Notes under the pieces: generated by a model
Told to the model about the DNA's origin: nothing
The model's database searches: none
The model's input: only the letters and a program-made list of their open reading frames with translations
In this document: positions 1-11,792 of the stretch, in pieces
Layout: each line of letters starts with the position of its first letter
Position numbering within the stretch: the first letter of the stretch is position 1
Translations under genes and position numbers: made by a program
Assembly: GCA_965644315.1 (NCBI GenBank)
Contig: CBFFRQ010000062.1
Span: 186,001 to 250,000, forward strand
Length of the DNA: 64,000 bases
Source: Caecitellus pseudoparvulus
Lineage: Eukaryota > Bigyra: Bicosoecida
Direction: 5' to 3'

Positions 1-1406
1 TCGGCTCAGCCCCGCGGCAGCTCCGAGCTGTGGCCGGGGCCGCCGTTCTGGAACACGGCCGTGCCGGAACACCCTGCGTCACCCCCACCTGTCTCCCCCA
101 CCCCCTCCAAACCCACCCCCGTCGCAGGCAGCCCGCGCAACGTCCCTTCCCGCGTGGACAGCGGCGCCGCCCCCTCCTCCGCTCGCCCCCCCTCCGCCAC
201 TGGCTCCGCCAGATCGGTCACTGGCACAGCCGAAGCAGCCCTCAAAGCAGGGGTGCTCTTCGCAGGCGTGCTGTCCACGCCGGCGCCGGGCCACGCCGCC
301 GCGCCCCAGCCGGTGCACCCTGGCGCATCGTACGCGGTGGTGTTGGCGGAACACAGAACACATGCGGCTCTGGCAGGCCGGCGCAGTGGCGTGTCTCTGG
401 GCGCCCTGCGCCGCCTGGCACTGCAGGGCGTGCCGTCCCTGCACCGCAGTGCGGTGTGGGGCGTGTTGCTGGGCTGTGCCTCTGCACCCACCCTGGCGTC
501 ACGGTATGGCGACTTGCATGCCCAACTGTCCAGCAGCACCCTCCTCCTGGATGCCTTGTTCCACTGTGACGCCGAGGCGACGGCGGACGACGAGTTGTTC
601 TTCCCGCACGACACGCTGCTGTGCAGGGTGGCGCTGGCCTTTGCGCGTGACAGCCGCGTGCGGGGGGGGGTCAGTGCTCCCCCACACACATGGTTTGCGC
701 TGGCTCAAGCCAAGGCAGGCAGCGACGGCGCCCCAGCTGACTTTGTGACTCCGCCTTGTGGTGCGCTGCCGTTTGAGCAAATCTCCGCATACGCCGCGCC
801 GCTGCTCTTCGTGTGCCCCGACGACGAAGCTAAAGTCTACGACCTCTTCAGGCGCATGGTGCGTTTCATGCCTGCGTTTCCACCAGCACCGCTCACCCCA
901 CAGCCGCCCTCACCTGCCACACCACCTCGCCGCCCTCCACTCCGCAGTATGAACGGCTTTGGTGCCGCCTGTCAGCGCTCTCCTGCGAAGCAGACACCCT
1001 ACTTCCTCTGCTGTGCCTGGCAGAGCAGTGCGTGCATGCGCACGCCCCCGCCCTGGCGAACGAGCTGGCGCAGCGGGGCGCACCGGTGTGTGCGCTTGCA
1101 GCACACGTCATGCGTTTCGCAGGCACGGGCTGCATGAGCGTAACGCAGGTGCTGTTGCTGTGGGACCGCCTGCTGGCCGCCAACTCGCTGTCCCTGCTCG
1201 CCGTGGCGGCTGCGGGACTGGTGATGCTGCACGGGTCCACACTGCTGCAGGCCCTGCCGAGCACCAGCTCCTGCCCAGGTGGCAGTGTGGACGTGCAGGC
1301 GCTGGACACTGCCCGGGGCATCTTCACTCGCCACGCAGAGGCAGTCGTCATCGTCCCTCTCTGCCAGATGGTGCTGTTTGCCGCACCCAGCGACGGCAGG
1401 CAGTGA
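1..1406 (+). CDS. TBC1D19: TBC-domain Rab GTPase-activating protein, TBC1D19-like (5' partial)
   Basis: Coding exons are <1-858 and 948-1406, joined in phase 0 by an 89-nt intron (859-947, GTGCGT...CGCAG). The frame is open to the left window edge and no initiator ATG is visible, so the N terminus is missing. The readable N-terminal part is Ser/Pro-rich. The TBC region follows: LQGVPSLHRSAVWG matches the first TBC helix motif, and LLLWDRLL near the C terminus matches the family's WDR-type motif. The order of blocks (FFPHDTLLCRVALAFARDS, then GALPFEQISAYAAPLLFVC) resembles TBC1D19 rather than the classical TBC1 type. Such proteins stimulate GTP hydrolysis by Rab GTPases in vesicle traffic. Whether the catalytic Arg and Gln fingers are intact cannot be judged by eye, and TBC1D19-type members can lack them. 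Family assignment is fairly sure; the substrate is unknown. Confidence 0.8.
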
Positions 1407-1611
1407 CGCGGGGCGGTCCTTGTGGCAAAATGCAGCGCCACGCGATCATGGGACTGTAGCGAATTGAAGCAGCTCTGCCACAGCCTTGGATTACGTCGCC
1501 CCATGGCTGCAGCCATTCAGCTGCTCGCTGCAGCGCAGGGTGGAGTGCGGGGCGTGGAGGTGAGAACCAGCACCTGCAGGCGTGCACTGCAAAGCGGCTG
1601 TTCAACCTCCC

Positions 1612-2333
1612 ATGTCGGGCCTTTCACAGGAAGTGCACACGAGGCGCATTGAGACTATTTTGTCGAAGCCCTTGCAGCTGAAGAATGCGTCTGGTAAGCC
1701 AAAGAAGCAGCAAGGCGATGCCTTCCACATCGTGAGTTTCACCGCGAAACGTCAGATACCTGCACAGCACACCTTTGTGCCTGCGTGACGTCCAGGGAGG
1801 AAAGAAGCGGCCCCGTGCCCGGCAGGTCACCAGCAAGCTCTCCCTAGAGCTCATGCAGCAGTGCCACCACACGTGGCACAGCGCTGTGTTGAAGGCACTG
1901 CAAGCCAGCGGTGTCGAGGAGTTCGCAGCTCACGGAGTGCAGAGCATGCCACTCTCCTTTGCTGTGGTGCGCATTGAATCCTGCACTTCAGCACCCCAGC
2001 TGGTGGGCCAGTACGCCTTGATTCTACATGAAGGTGCTGGCACGTTCCAGGTGGCACTGCAAGCCAGCAGCAAGGCAGCACCAGCCAAAGGGCGAGGTGC
2101 GTCGTGGCCGCCTGTGCCCCCCCCCCCCCCTGGGCGACACCCCTTCTTCCGCACCGCGCACAGTTCTGCCCAAGACGGGGACCACGCTGAGCATTCCCAT
2201 CTTTGACCGCCCCTGGCTGCCTCTCGCGCCTGTGGGCTGCAGCAGCCCACCCCCTCAGCCACCAGCAGAGAGCCAGGTTCTAACCCTGACCGTGCAGCGC
2301 GAGGGCAGGGGGAGGACTAGACGGCGAGGGTGA
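1612..2333 (+). CDS. POP4: RNase P/MRP protein subunit Rpp29 (POP4)
   Basis: Three exons, 1612-1731, 1796-2096 and 2164-2333, give 196 residues. Introns are 64 nt (GTGAGT) and 67 nt (GTGCGT); both phases check. Rpp29 binds the RNA of RNase P and RNase MRP in the nucleus/nucleolus for tRNA 5' processing and rRNA maturation. The protein has a basic N-terminal segment (GGKKRPRARQ) and then the Sm-like Rpp29 fold: LSLELMQQCHHTWHSAVL aligns with the helix before the barrel, LVGQYALILHEGAGTFQVAL with the central strands, and LPKTGTTLSIPI with the closing strand. Length is close to the human protein (about 220). The start is the first ATG in the exon frame, 206 nt after the preceding gene. It ends tail-to-tail 40 nt from the phosphotransferase gene. 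Confidence 0.8.
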
Positions 2334-2373
2334 CACAGCAATGTGCATTTGAGAGCGGCTGCGGCTGTGGCGA

Positions 2374-3788
2374 CTAGTGGGCCTTGGGGCGAATGGTAAA
2401 GACAGGCACGTCCAGCCCCACAGACAGCGTGATGATGGACGTGACGATGTGGTGTGCCGACAGCGCCCACACCAGCAGCGCCAAGGCCACGTACACAGCG
2501 ATGTCCTCCGTCTCGCTCCACACGTGCAGCAGGCCCTGGCTGCGCAGGGTTGCCACGGCGGGGATGAGGGCCAGGGCCACCAGCGGCGCCAGGGCGGGCC
2601 GGAAGGGCTCCACGGCGACGTGGGACAGCATGAGCTTCGTGACGAGGACGGTGAAGGCGACGCCGAGGGTGGTGTACCAAAGGAAGGGGCACCAGTTCAC
2701 GACGTGTGGGGCGAGGTAGTGCCCAGCGAAGGCGACGCCCCAGTACGCCGCGACAGGCAGCATACGGCCCCAGGCAGCGCACATGGACACGTCCACGCGC
2801 ATGCCGGCGGCGACCTCCTCTGCCGTCAGGTTGCGGGGTTGGTGGGCGCGGTTGAGGATGATGGTGACGCTGTCTGTCAGCGTGGCCACCAGTGCCACGG
2901 CGAAGAAGCCCAGCAGCCCGTGCAGGGGCATGAGGGTGACGCCGCCCACCTCGCAGCAGGGCGTGTGCCACCACTCCGGCCCCAGCACGGCACTGGCGAG
3001 GTACCCCAGGACGAAGATGACAATGCCTTCGTTGGGGCCGTTGATGAGGGGCAGCTCAAACTCCCCTGTGTGGAACTCCTCCCACGTGCTCACGTAGAAG
3101 CCGGTGGCGGCCAGGCTCCACCCAAGAGGAGCTGCCCAGCTTGCAGCGCTCAAGCCAACGGCTGAAAAGAGGGTCAGGGGGCCCAGCTGCGCAGGGGAGG
3201 GGGTACGGCGTGGGTGTTGTTGGCCTTGGTCGCTGTGGCGCCAGGACGGGCCACGCACCACTGTCGCGTTCAGCGCATCACACCCGTGGTCGAACAGCAG
3301 ACCCAACGGACTGGACGTGCCCGTCTTGCGGGCCTGCTTCCCATCCATGTTGTCCAGGATCTGCGTCGCCAGCGAAGGCCCCGTGTGTGACACCGTGGCG
3401 CTGCCAACGGCACTGCCGCGAATCACCCACCGAGTACGCCGTCAGTGTCACAGCAGCCAGAATGCAGATGTGGGAAGGCACACCGTCCACCGTTAGGTTA
3501 GGGTTCAGCACGGCACAGGCGGAGAAAGTGATGAGCAACAGCACCAAGCCCAGCAGCGTCACCTGGGGTGTGAAGGTGCGGAAAAGGAGCTTGCGAATCT
3601 GCAGTGACGCTTTGCTAGGGGCCTGCCCTCACCAGGTTGGGCGCCATCCATGTCGGCAGCAGGTGATCCACACACCACTGCGCCAGAGGACTGCCGATGT
3701 GGGCATAGATCAGGCTCTTGTCCCGGCCGATGTACTTGTACCGCGCCGCCCGCTGGACGCCCTCCTGGCTGAGGTAGGTCATGACCAT
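2374..3788 (-). CDS. CEPT1: CDP-alcohol phosphotransferase (choline/ethanolamine phosphotransferase)
   Basis: Four exons on the minus strand, 3788-3633, 3562-3431, 3360-3259 and 3186-2374, are all joined in phase 0 by introns of 70-72 nt; product 400 residues. The enzyme transfers phosphocholine or phosphoethanolamine from the CDP-alcohol to diacylglycerol, the last Kennedy-pathway step, in ER/Golgi membranes. The catalytic motif DGx2ARx8Gx3Dx3D is complete in exons 3-4 (DGKQARKTG...DHGCD), and the upstream block [15 protein letters not shown] matches the membrane-entry segment of CEPT1/EPT1. The rest is a series of hydrophobic helices. Length equals the family's (about 390-415). Choline versus ethanolamine preference cannot be decided by eye. 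It is divergent from HAT1, sharing 288 nt of upstream DNA. ATG 3788 is followed by a second ATG two codons later. Confidence 0.88.
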
Positions 3789-4076
3789 GGCGTGCCGTTG
3801 GCTGGCCTTCGGCTGTGCACGCTCTGACCCGCGAGTGCACGCGTAGCGGCACAGCTACCTGGCCAGAATAGCCACGGAAAAGGCAGGGAGCAGGAGGGGG
3901 GGAGGGGGTGGATAGTGGGCACGGCGGAGTATTTGTGTGCGAGGGTGAGGCCTGTTCAAGGGTGCAGTGGACCGCTTCATTCGAAGGCGCCCGCAAACAC
4001 ATTCCCAGGTCGTGCGGCATGCGCATGTGCAGCCAGCAACGCGTGCTGCTTTCGCCACACACCTGCATGTCGAGGC

Positions 4077-5448
4077 ATGGCGGCAGCAGCATCTCCTCAC
4101 AAGCGCTTGCGCCTTGATGGCGACCAGGCGCCTGTCGAAGGTGACAGCGTGGACGCAAAATCCGCAGTGGAGCTTGGCTTTGGTGCGCTCACGGGCGGCG
4201 CAGGCAAGGCCCACGCAAGCAACCAATCACCTGAAACGCCTGCTACTCTACGCAGAATACGCGCCGTCCCTGTTCATGAGGTTCAAGCCCCTGTTCACCC
4301 ACCAGTCTTTCGGCATGCAAGAGCAAGTGAGTGGCTTGACCGAGCCTTGCATTTCTATTGACTGGACCCTGCCTGCTTTTCAAGTGACTTGCCGGGTCGC
4401 TGCATCAAATCTGCTCGACACAGCAGACGCTGCTTTCACCAAGGTGGCTGGCCAGCTCAGGGAGGGCTTGCCTGATGCCACGAAGGTGTGCCTCGCTGGC
4501 TCCTCACCCGTGAAAGCTGCCTCCCCTGACCAGCCCCTGGCCGAGGCTGTACTGCAGCATCCCAGCGCGACTGTCCTGACAGCGTACAGCACACATGACT
4601 TGAGCACCCTGCCCACTGGCTTGTCAGGGCGCTTCAAAGCCGTCGAGTGCCGCCTGGCAGAAAGCCCGCCTGCCCAGCAACTGCTGGGCTCCTTGCAATT
4701 CCTGGCCATGTGGCTCATTGACGCGGCCAGCACGATTGATGTCACCGACCCACACTGGCACGTCTTATTCCTCTTTGCCGAGGTGCAAGGTGCGGGATGG
4801 TGCCCTGTCGGGTACACCACCCTGTTCACATTCCACACTCCCACACGAGTGCAAGCGCCTCTCTCTGTGCGGCTCGCCCAGTGCCTGGTGCTGCCGCCGC
4901 TGCATCGCCAGGGGCATGGAGCTGCCATGCTCCGTGCGGCTCATAGGTGGCAAGAAAGCTTGGGGAGCTTCCAGCTTACGGTGGAAGACCCCGCCGATGC
5001 ATTCCGCCGCTTGCGGGATGCTCACGACATCCAGCTGGCCCGGGCGCGAGCTCCAGAAGGGGAAGTCCCTGACAAAGACGCGACGGCAGCAGGCCTGGAC
5101 GGTCCACCATCCCCAGAACAACTTGCAGCCCTCCAGCAAGCCCTGCATATTACGGAGTCGCAGTGCCTGAGAGTGTCCGAAGCGTTTGCCCTAGCGCGCC
5201 TGCTGGAACTGGCGTGTGAGGCACGGCCTTCGAGTGCTGCAAGCCTTGTCAAGGCATTCCGGCTGCGGTGCAAGCGAAGGGCCTTCGCTCAAGACCCAGA
5301 TTTGCGGGCAGTCCCTGCTGATATGCGCAAGGCTGAGTTAGCACGGCAGTTTGCTTGGGACTTGGGCAGCTACACGGCAGGCCTGCGCCGTGCAGGCGTC
5401 CCTGGCACAGAGCGCATCGCAGTTCTCTTTGGGGCTGCAGAGACCTGA
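4077..5448 (+). CDS. HAT1: Histone acetyltransferase type B catalytic subunit HAT1
   Basis: Two exons, 4077-4182 and 4256-5448, with a 73-nt intron (GTGCGC...CGCAG), give 432 residues. HAT1 acetylates newly made histone H4 (K5/K12) before deposition. The N-terminal domain matches HAT1 (AVELGFGEYAP...FTHQSFG, compare the human TAIELKLVR...YTHQLFG). The GNAT core is clear: WLIDAASTIDVTDPHWHVLF, then VGYTTLFTFH, then LVLPPLHRQGHGAAML, which carries the acetyl-CoA pyrophosphate loop R/QxxGxG/A. A C-terminal basic helix region follows. A tempting second GTGAGT site at 4327 was not used because reading through keeps the frame and the homology. ATG 4077 sits in a good context (GGCATGG). It is convergent with the next gene; the stop codons are 10 nt apart. 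Confidence 0.87.
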
Positions 5449-5458
5449 GCCATGAGGC

Positions 5459-7059
5459 TCATGTCATGCGTGCTCTCGCAGCTCGAAGGGCATCCGCGCG
5501 GGCGTTGCCACCTGTGGGGTGAGCGAGTGCAGGAAGTTATCGCAGGCGCAGGGTACAGCCTCGCGCACAGTGGCAGCTTACTCTTGATCACCTTCGTGGC
5601 CTTGATTGCTGGACCTTGCTGAGGTCGAACGGTGGCTGCTCCTTGAACTTTGCTCCCAGCCGCCATGGTGCGCCCTTTCGCCTTGGCTTTGCTTTTGGCC
5701 CTCCGCATCAGGCTAGGCCCGCTCGCCTCAAAGTCTTCTTCGGGGATGAGTTGGGCTTCCAATGCTGCCCTAGCCTTGCTTTCCATCTCCCTCCGCACGG
5801 CATGTTGCTGGTCCAGCATGCTGTTCCTGTCTGCGTCGAGGAACTGCTTCCGGATGGCTTTCTGCGGAGCAGAGCGTTCCCGGCGTGCCTTCTCAACAGC
5901 GCTCTCATCCGTTCCCGCCGCTGTGTGCAAGGGCATGAGCATGCCATTCAGTTGAATGTACGCCCCCTTTCGTGTCCTGCCTTCATTGATGATGGTCAAC
6001 AGGCGAGGGAAGTTCATCTTGCCGTTCTCAAAAGCGTTGTCGCGCCGTGCGATCATAGTCCGCCACCACCCCTCATCGTACAGGGCGCCTTGAAGCTGCA
6101 AGGGGGGTCCATTGAAGTACTTCGAGTAGGTCATGCAGGATATAGTGCCCTGCTCTCTTGCCGCACTCACTGTGTTCTGCAGCTTGAAGACGGACATGAG
6201 CAAGACACCAGAGCCTTCGGTGAGCCTCGCAAAGATGGTGGATGTGACCCCGCGTGAGACCCACTGGCCTTTAAAGTTCTTCTCCATAAACTTTGCCACA
6301 ATGGGAGCTGCCACCGAGCTGTCTTCCCAGTTGCTTCCAAGAACCTGCACCAATCGAGGGTCTGCGCATGCTCACAGTGCCTGCCCGAGCGAGCGGCAGG
6401 CTCACTGACATCTTGAAAGAGGTCTTGGATATCATACGCATCTGCATGGGCCAAGCGGAGTTCTAGGTCCAAGTACAGGAGCCCCTGGCAAACAAATCGA
6501 GGCCTGGCGCACCCTCCCGCACGCACCCAGGTTCCCGCACTTCCTGCTGTCGTACATCATGTGAGCGAAAAGCTTGATGCCAGGCGCTGCAGCTGCCCCA
6601 AAGTTCCAAACATTGATAAGGAACTGTTTGAAGGGAACTCTTCCATGCTCATCTTGAAAGGCAGAGTACACTGCGCGGCGTCAGCGGTTCTGCACCTGTG
6701 TCTGGTCGGCACGCACGCATGCGTTGGCGCTCACCTCTTGAGAAGAAAGCGGACTCTGGCTGACGAAGGAACGCCCGCAGTTCTTCTTCTGCCAGGCTTC
6801 CTGATTTAGAGGCGTTGGCTCGCTTGAACTGCAGTTCTCGCAGCGTGTGTGGTGTTTCGCTGCCCTGACAGAGTTTCGCAGAAGCAGATGAAACGCCGAG
6901 TCACACCTTTTGGTAGAACTTCATGAGGTTCCCCTTGCTCAACAGCAGGAGCTTGGCCAGTTCTCCGTGCTCCTCCCAGACTCTCTCCCTCTCCCCCTCC
7001 TCGAATGGCACAAGCACGGCATCCACAGCTGTGTCTGCGATGCTTGCACAGCACCCCAT
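5459..7059 (-). CDS. Putative N-myristoylated EF-hand-like protein
   Basis: Minus-strand exons: 7059-6907, 6828-6735, 6670-6527, 6484-6406, 6361-5582 and 5511-5459; product about 434 residues. The N terminus MGCCAS fits the myristoylation signal MGxxxS, with Cys3/Cys4 available for palmitoylation, suggesting membrane anchoring. Residues about 50-160 look EF-hand-like (FKRANASKSGSLAEEELRAFL; YDSRKCGNLG), but no loop has a full set of calcium ligands, so calcium binding is doubtful. Later come a conserved-looking globular part (NWEDSSVAAPIVAKFMEKNF...GQWVSRGV) and a charged, Ala/Lys-rich tail. Two introns are only 42 and 44 nt. The exon 3/exon 4 junction does not keep frame with the obvious GT and AG, so that splice, or one base there, is uncertain. 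Family not recognised. Confidence 0.6.
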
Positions 7060-7533
7060 GAGTGACAAGCGGCTGTGGACTCTGAGCACACAACGGGCCG
7101 CTCATGCCGCTGGCATGAGCGCAGAGTGCAGCACCGTCGCTTTCTCGTGTCAGCACGCTGCAGCCCTCTTCCAGCTACAACTACGATGGATTATGTCTTC
7201 GAAGCCAGACGGCGCGCCAGCTCACACACCATAGAGAGTCACGCTACATCACTGGCACATGCCCTCCCTTGGGCACGAGATCCTGCACACTGAAGCTTTT
7301 TGCTGACGTTTTCCACCGTCTGCCCGCAGTCTGAAGGCTGTAGCTGCGACAAGGCCGCCCTTGTTGCAGCTGGGGAGCACAGCCATCTGCCGGCATCACA
7401 CAAAATTTACGCAGGCAGTTGCAGCCGGGAGGGCTGCCAGCAGGCAGTCCATGCCTTGCCGTGCATGTCACGGGAAGCCCCACACACGTGCTCCAGGACT
7501 GCAGCATTGCTTGGAGAGACTGCCCCTTGGGTG
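7060..7533. promoter_or_regulatory. Divergent upstream region, EF-hand-like gene / P4-ATPase
   Basis: These 474 nt separate two head-to-head start codons. No convincing TATA box or repeat is visible. The frame of the flippase is open upstream to about 7300, with another in-frame ATG near 7465, so part of this interval may be coding or leader. An ATG at 7188 opens a short reading frame with no recognised homology. Confidence 0.4.
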
Positions 7534-10500
7534 ATGGTCCAGACATCTGCAAGGGATTGCCTGCGTCGCTTGGCCCACATGGTTGAGCGGAAGGCTGTCC
7601 CGCCAAGTGGCCGAGGCGGCGCAAGGCTCCTACGACGAGTGTCACTAAATGCGAGGGGTACTGGGGAGTTCTGCGACAATACCGTCCGCAGCACAAAGTA
7701 CACTCTCGCGACGTTCCTGCCCATGGTGCGCGAAGCCACTCGTCGGCAGCCATACGCCCGCGCCAAGCGCACTTCCTTTTCACGCCTGTGCTGCAGAACT
7801 TGAAGCAACAGTTTGGAACGTACATGAACCGGTACTTTCTGTTCATTTCCTGCCTGCAATTGTGGCCAGCAGTGACTGCGGTGTGTGGCGAGGCTGCAGC
7901 TGCGGAAATTGAGCGGGCACCAAGTGGCTCACGACTGCCGGCCCTCTCCTGCGCAGGTGCACCCAATAACGTCATGGGCACCCTTGATCATGGTTCTCGT
8001 CATCACAGCAATTCGAGAAGCCCTGGATGACTACGCTCGGTACAAAGCCGACGAAGCAGAGAACAATCGACTGGTCACGATTGTGGAGCGAGGGCAGCGG
8101 TTGGATGTGCCCAGCTCCTCCATTACCCCCGGGACGCTGGTTGTCGTGCCGGAGGGTGCCTGTGTGCCTTGTGACTTGGCCATGCTCAACTCGGGATCTC
8201 CCGATGGGGATGGACGAGGGTACGTTGAGACTGCGGCGCTGGACGGGGAAAGTGACCTGAAAGTGCGCTGCAGCGCACCAAGCACCCAGGGCATGAGCCC
8301 CGAGGAGCTCTCGTGGCTCAACGGGTGCATAAAATGCCCCGCTCCCAACTCCCTGCTGTACCACTTCGATGCTGTCCTGGAGCTGGAGGGTCAAGGGGAA
8401 CCCGGGGCTGCCTCTGGGCCACGGCGTTTGCGAGGCGCAAGCAGCGGGAGCAGCGCGCTGTCCCCAACGCTGCCTCCGGCTGCCGTGGCAGCTGCGGGGG
8501 AAACGCCCCCGCGACTGAGCTTGGGCGCCTCCTGGTCTCCAGACATGGAGGAAGGCCGCAAGGGCAGCTTCGGGAGCCAGGACGCCACCCCACTGCCCCG
8601 GGCCAGGTCGACCACTGACGATGCAGCTGCCTTTGCAGACACAGGTGGGGCAGCGACACAGTGCATGACGACGCCGGGTTCGAAGGTCCAACAATCTCGG
8701 TCCCAGGATGCCTCCAAGTGTGTCGCTTTGAGCGGCGAGCAACTGCTGCAGGGAGGCACCATCGTTCGCGACACGCCTTGGGTGGCAGGTGTGGCGGTAT
8801 ACACGGGTGGCGACACGAAGCTGAACCAAAGCTCCACCATTGCTCCTGACAAGCATGCCTTCATTGACCAAAGGATCAACGAGCTCACCCTGCTGGTATT
8901 CGTGGGGCAGCTTGCGCTGGTTTGCTTTCTTGGCCTCGTGGGCGCCGGCTTGAATTCTGCCACTTGGCTCAGCGGGCACTGGTACTTGGGGCAGCCTGGC
9001 GAGGGGGCCTGGCAGCGGTGGATTGTTCTGCCCGTCCGATTTCTGCTCTTGAACTCATTCATGATCCCAGTTTCCTTGAAAGTCCTCCTGGACATCGCCA
9101 AAGGCTCGTACGCCCGCATGGTGGCCAGCGACAGTGCCATGCGCCACGCTGGCACGCCGGCAGCTGTGCAGAACACAAATGTGATTGAGGACCTTGGGAT
9201 CGTGACGCATGTCTTAAGTGACAAGACGGGCACGCTGACAGACAATGTCATGGTCTTTCACTCTGCTTTCTCAGTGGCCGGAAGGCACGAGATGGGTGCA
9301 GACCTCGCAGGTCGCGCTGGCTCAGCTGCTGCGCCGTTCTGGACAGCCCTGGCGCTGTGCAGCTCTGTGCACCCGAAACAAGCAGGAAGTGTTCGTGCTG
9401 GCCAGCGTGTGGCAAGCTGGACGTCCCTGCCTGAGGGCCTCACAAGTGCGGTAAAGTTGCACCCGGCACAAGACACGGCCGTGCAGGTGGGAGAACACGG
9501 GGAAGCCGAATCGCTCGTGCAAGCAGAGTCCCCAACAGCGGACAGTAGCTCTGACAGCCTCGCAGCTGCCCAGGCAATCATGGCTGCAGACACAACGTCT
9601 CGACATGCCGTCACTTTCCAGTCAACTTCCCCAGATGAGGAAGCTCTGGTGCACGCTGCAGCGCTGGCTGGACACGTGCTCGCGCATCGGGCACCGGGGC
9701 CTCATGACAGTGAAGTGTGCACCCTCAGACGTAGTGCACTTGTTGCAGATGCAGTGTGGACCCACGCCCAGGCACGGAGGCATGACTGCGACCACGTGTT
9801 GCGTCTGGGGTCCAGGTTGCCAAGCAAGGCGGTGTGGTACGCTGGTGGGGAGAGATCGAGCGCGGGCGCTGGTACAGAGGACATCCACACATGTGAGCAA
9901 GTGGTCATCCTGCACACCCTAGCCTTTTCCTCTGAGCGGAAGCGCATGTCTGTGATCGTGCAGCCTGCAGACACGCCAGGGGTGCAGGCTGAGACGTCGT
10001 ACGCCGGCGGCCCAGTGTGGCTCCTCAGCAAGGGTGCGGATGACGTGATGCTAAGCCGCATGGCTCCAGAACATCGGCGCAGTCATTTTGTCTCAGAGGC
10101 CGAGCAGTTCGCAGGCCAGTGTGCCAGCAGTGGCTTGCGCACCATGCTGGTGTGTGCCAGGAAAATGGAGCAAGAGGAGTACCTAGCGTGGGCCGCTGAG
10201 TGGAACGCTGCTGGGCTGTGCATGTCTGGGCGGGCTGAGGCACTGCAAGCTGCCGCAGAAAAGGCAGAGCATTCATGGCACCTGCTTGGCGTCACTGCCA
10301 TTGAAGATGCCCTGCAGGCTGGCGTTCCACAGACACTGACTGCCCTTCGAGAAGCTGGCATTGCCACTTGGATGTTGACCGGCGACAAGTACGCGACAGC
10401 CCTGCAGATTGCCACGTCGTCCAAGTTAGTGCCACGGTATGCACGGTTTGTGGAGGCAGCCACAGGTGGTGAGGAGGACGCCGCTGCCACCTCGCCCTTG

Positions 10501-11565
10501 CCTAGGCTGTTCGAGATTCAAGGCGACGACACTGCATCCGTGCGACACGCCGTGCACGTGTGTGAAGCTGCTGCAAGCAAGCAGCCAGATGGCTACCTTG
10601 TCGCAGTCGACGGCTCGGCGCTGGACTTTATCTTGAATCGCGCCGATTCCACTGCGGCATTCACAAGCCTCGTTCTTGGCGCCAGGAGTGTCGTGTGCTC
10701 GCGTGCCAGCCCCAGTCACAAGCGTGCCCTGGTCGCCTTGGTGCAGGAGAGTGCGACGAGCGGGAGGTGTCTCGCGATTGGGGACGGCGGCAACGATGTC
10801 CCCATGATCCAGGCGTCGCATGTCGGGGTTGGCATGTCTGGCCGCGAAGGCCAACAGGCTGCCCGAAACGCGGACGTGCAGGTGAGCCAGTTTCGTCATT
10901 TGGCGCCGCTGCTGCTGGTACATGGCCGTCGCGCTCATTGGGCTACGTCTTTCATCACACTGTTCGCCATCTACAAGAGCATCGCGCTTTGCACGCTGCA
11001 AATCCTCTTCAACGTCCTGTTCGCGCACTGGAGTGGCGGTTCCTTGCTGGATGGGCTGAGTTTGACATCGTACAACACTCTGTTCACCAGCCTGCCGTTG
11101 ATTCTTGTGGTGCTCTGCTCGGATGTAGACCTGGACACGGCACAGCGCAGTCCTCGGCTGTATCAGGCATCTCAGAAGAACTCCTGGCTCAACCGCTCCC
11201 TTGGGGCACGGTGGGGGCTAGTCGCTGCCTGCCAAGGTTGCATTGTCTTCTTCGTGGCAGTGGCCGCAAGGGAGCCAAGCGGCACCGTCTCGGCGCTGTC
11301 GTACACGGCATTCCTCGGGGTCCTTCTCACTGTCTTTGGGACACTGTTGTGGAGGGTGCCGAAGGCAAACCGCTGGCTTCGCTGGGCTGTGGCAGGCTGT
11401 TGCTCGGCGTTTGTGCTACTGATTCTCGCCAAGGGCTTGGGGAGCGGAGGTGGGGCAGCCGAGGCTCGGATTGTGTGGAAGTACATGAGTGAGCCTACCG
11501 GTCTGTTGTCCACGGCTCTGTTTGCGGCAGTGTCTGCTCTAAGCATGGTGTGCCTCCTGAACTAG
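7534..11565 (+). CDS. P4-type ATPase (phospholipid flippase)
   Basis: Three exons, 7534-7725, 7797-7880 and 7957-11565, introns 71 and 76 nt; 1,294 residues from ATG 7534. P4-ATPases flip phospholipids from the outer to the cytosolic leaflet. The family's block order is visible: N-terminal YTLATFLPM and NRYFLFISCLQLWP (TM1 region), actuator loop ALDGESDLKVR (about 186), TM4 MIPVSLKV, phosphorylation site SDKTGTLTDN (about 513), nucleotide-binding SPDEEALV and KGADDVML, hinge TGDKYATA (about 899), GDGGNDVPMIQASHVGVGMSG (about 1034), and further C-terminal TMs. DGES replaces the usual DGET. A Gly/Ser-rich insertion of about 100 residues follows the actuator segment. The start is the least certain point. 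The partner CDC50 protein is not in the window. Confidence 0.9.
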
Positions 11566-11792
11566 GCGCGAGGAGGCTGAAATGCACTTGCAGCCCATGT
11601 GTGCACTTCACACAAGGAGCCACATTGCACTCGCTGACTGCCACTCAGGCGGACATCAAGAGAAAAGGGTCTACCACCAGGCATGTCTTTGAATTCAAGG
11701 TATTGCTGTCAGCTTGGTACGGCACAGTGCTTGGTAGCTCAAGGCAACGTGTAGTGGGCGGAAATTGAAGCGCCAAGTCAACCGCCTGCAAA

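Noticed and set aside
4327-4384. Possible second HAT1 intron (GTGAGT...TTCAAG)
   Set aside because: Removing it creates an immediate stop, and reading through keeps homology to the HAT1 N-terminal domain.
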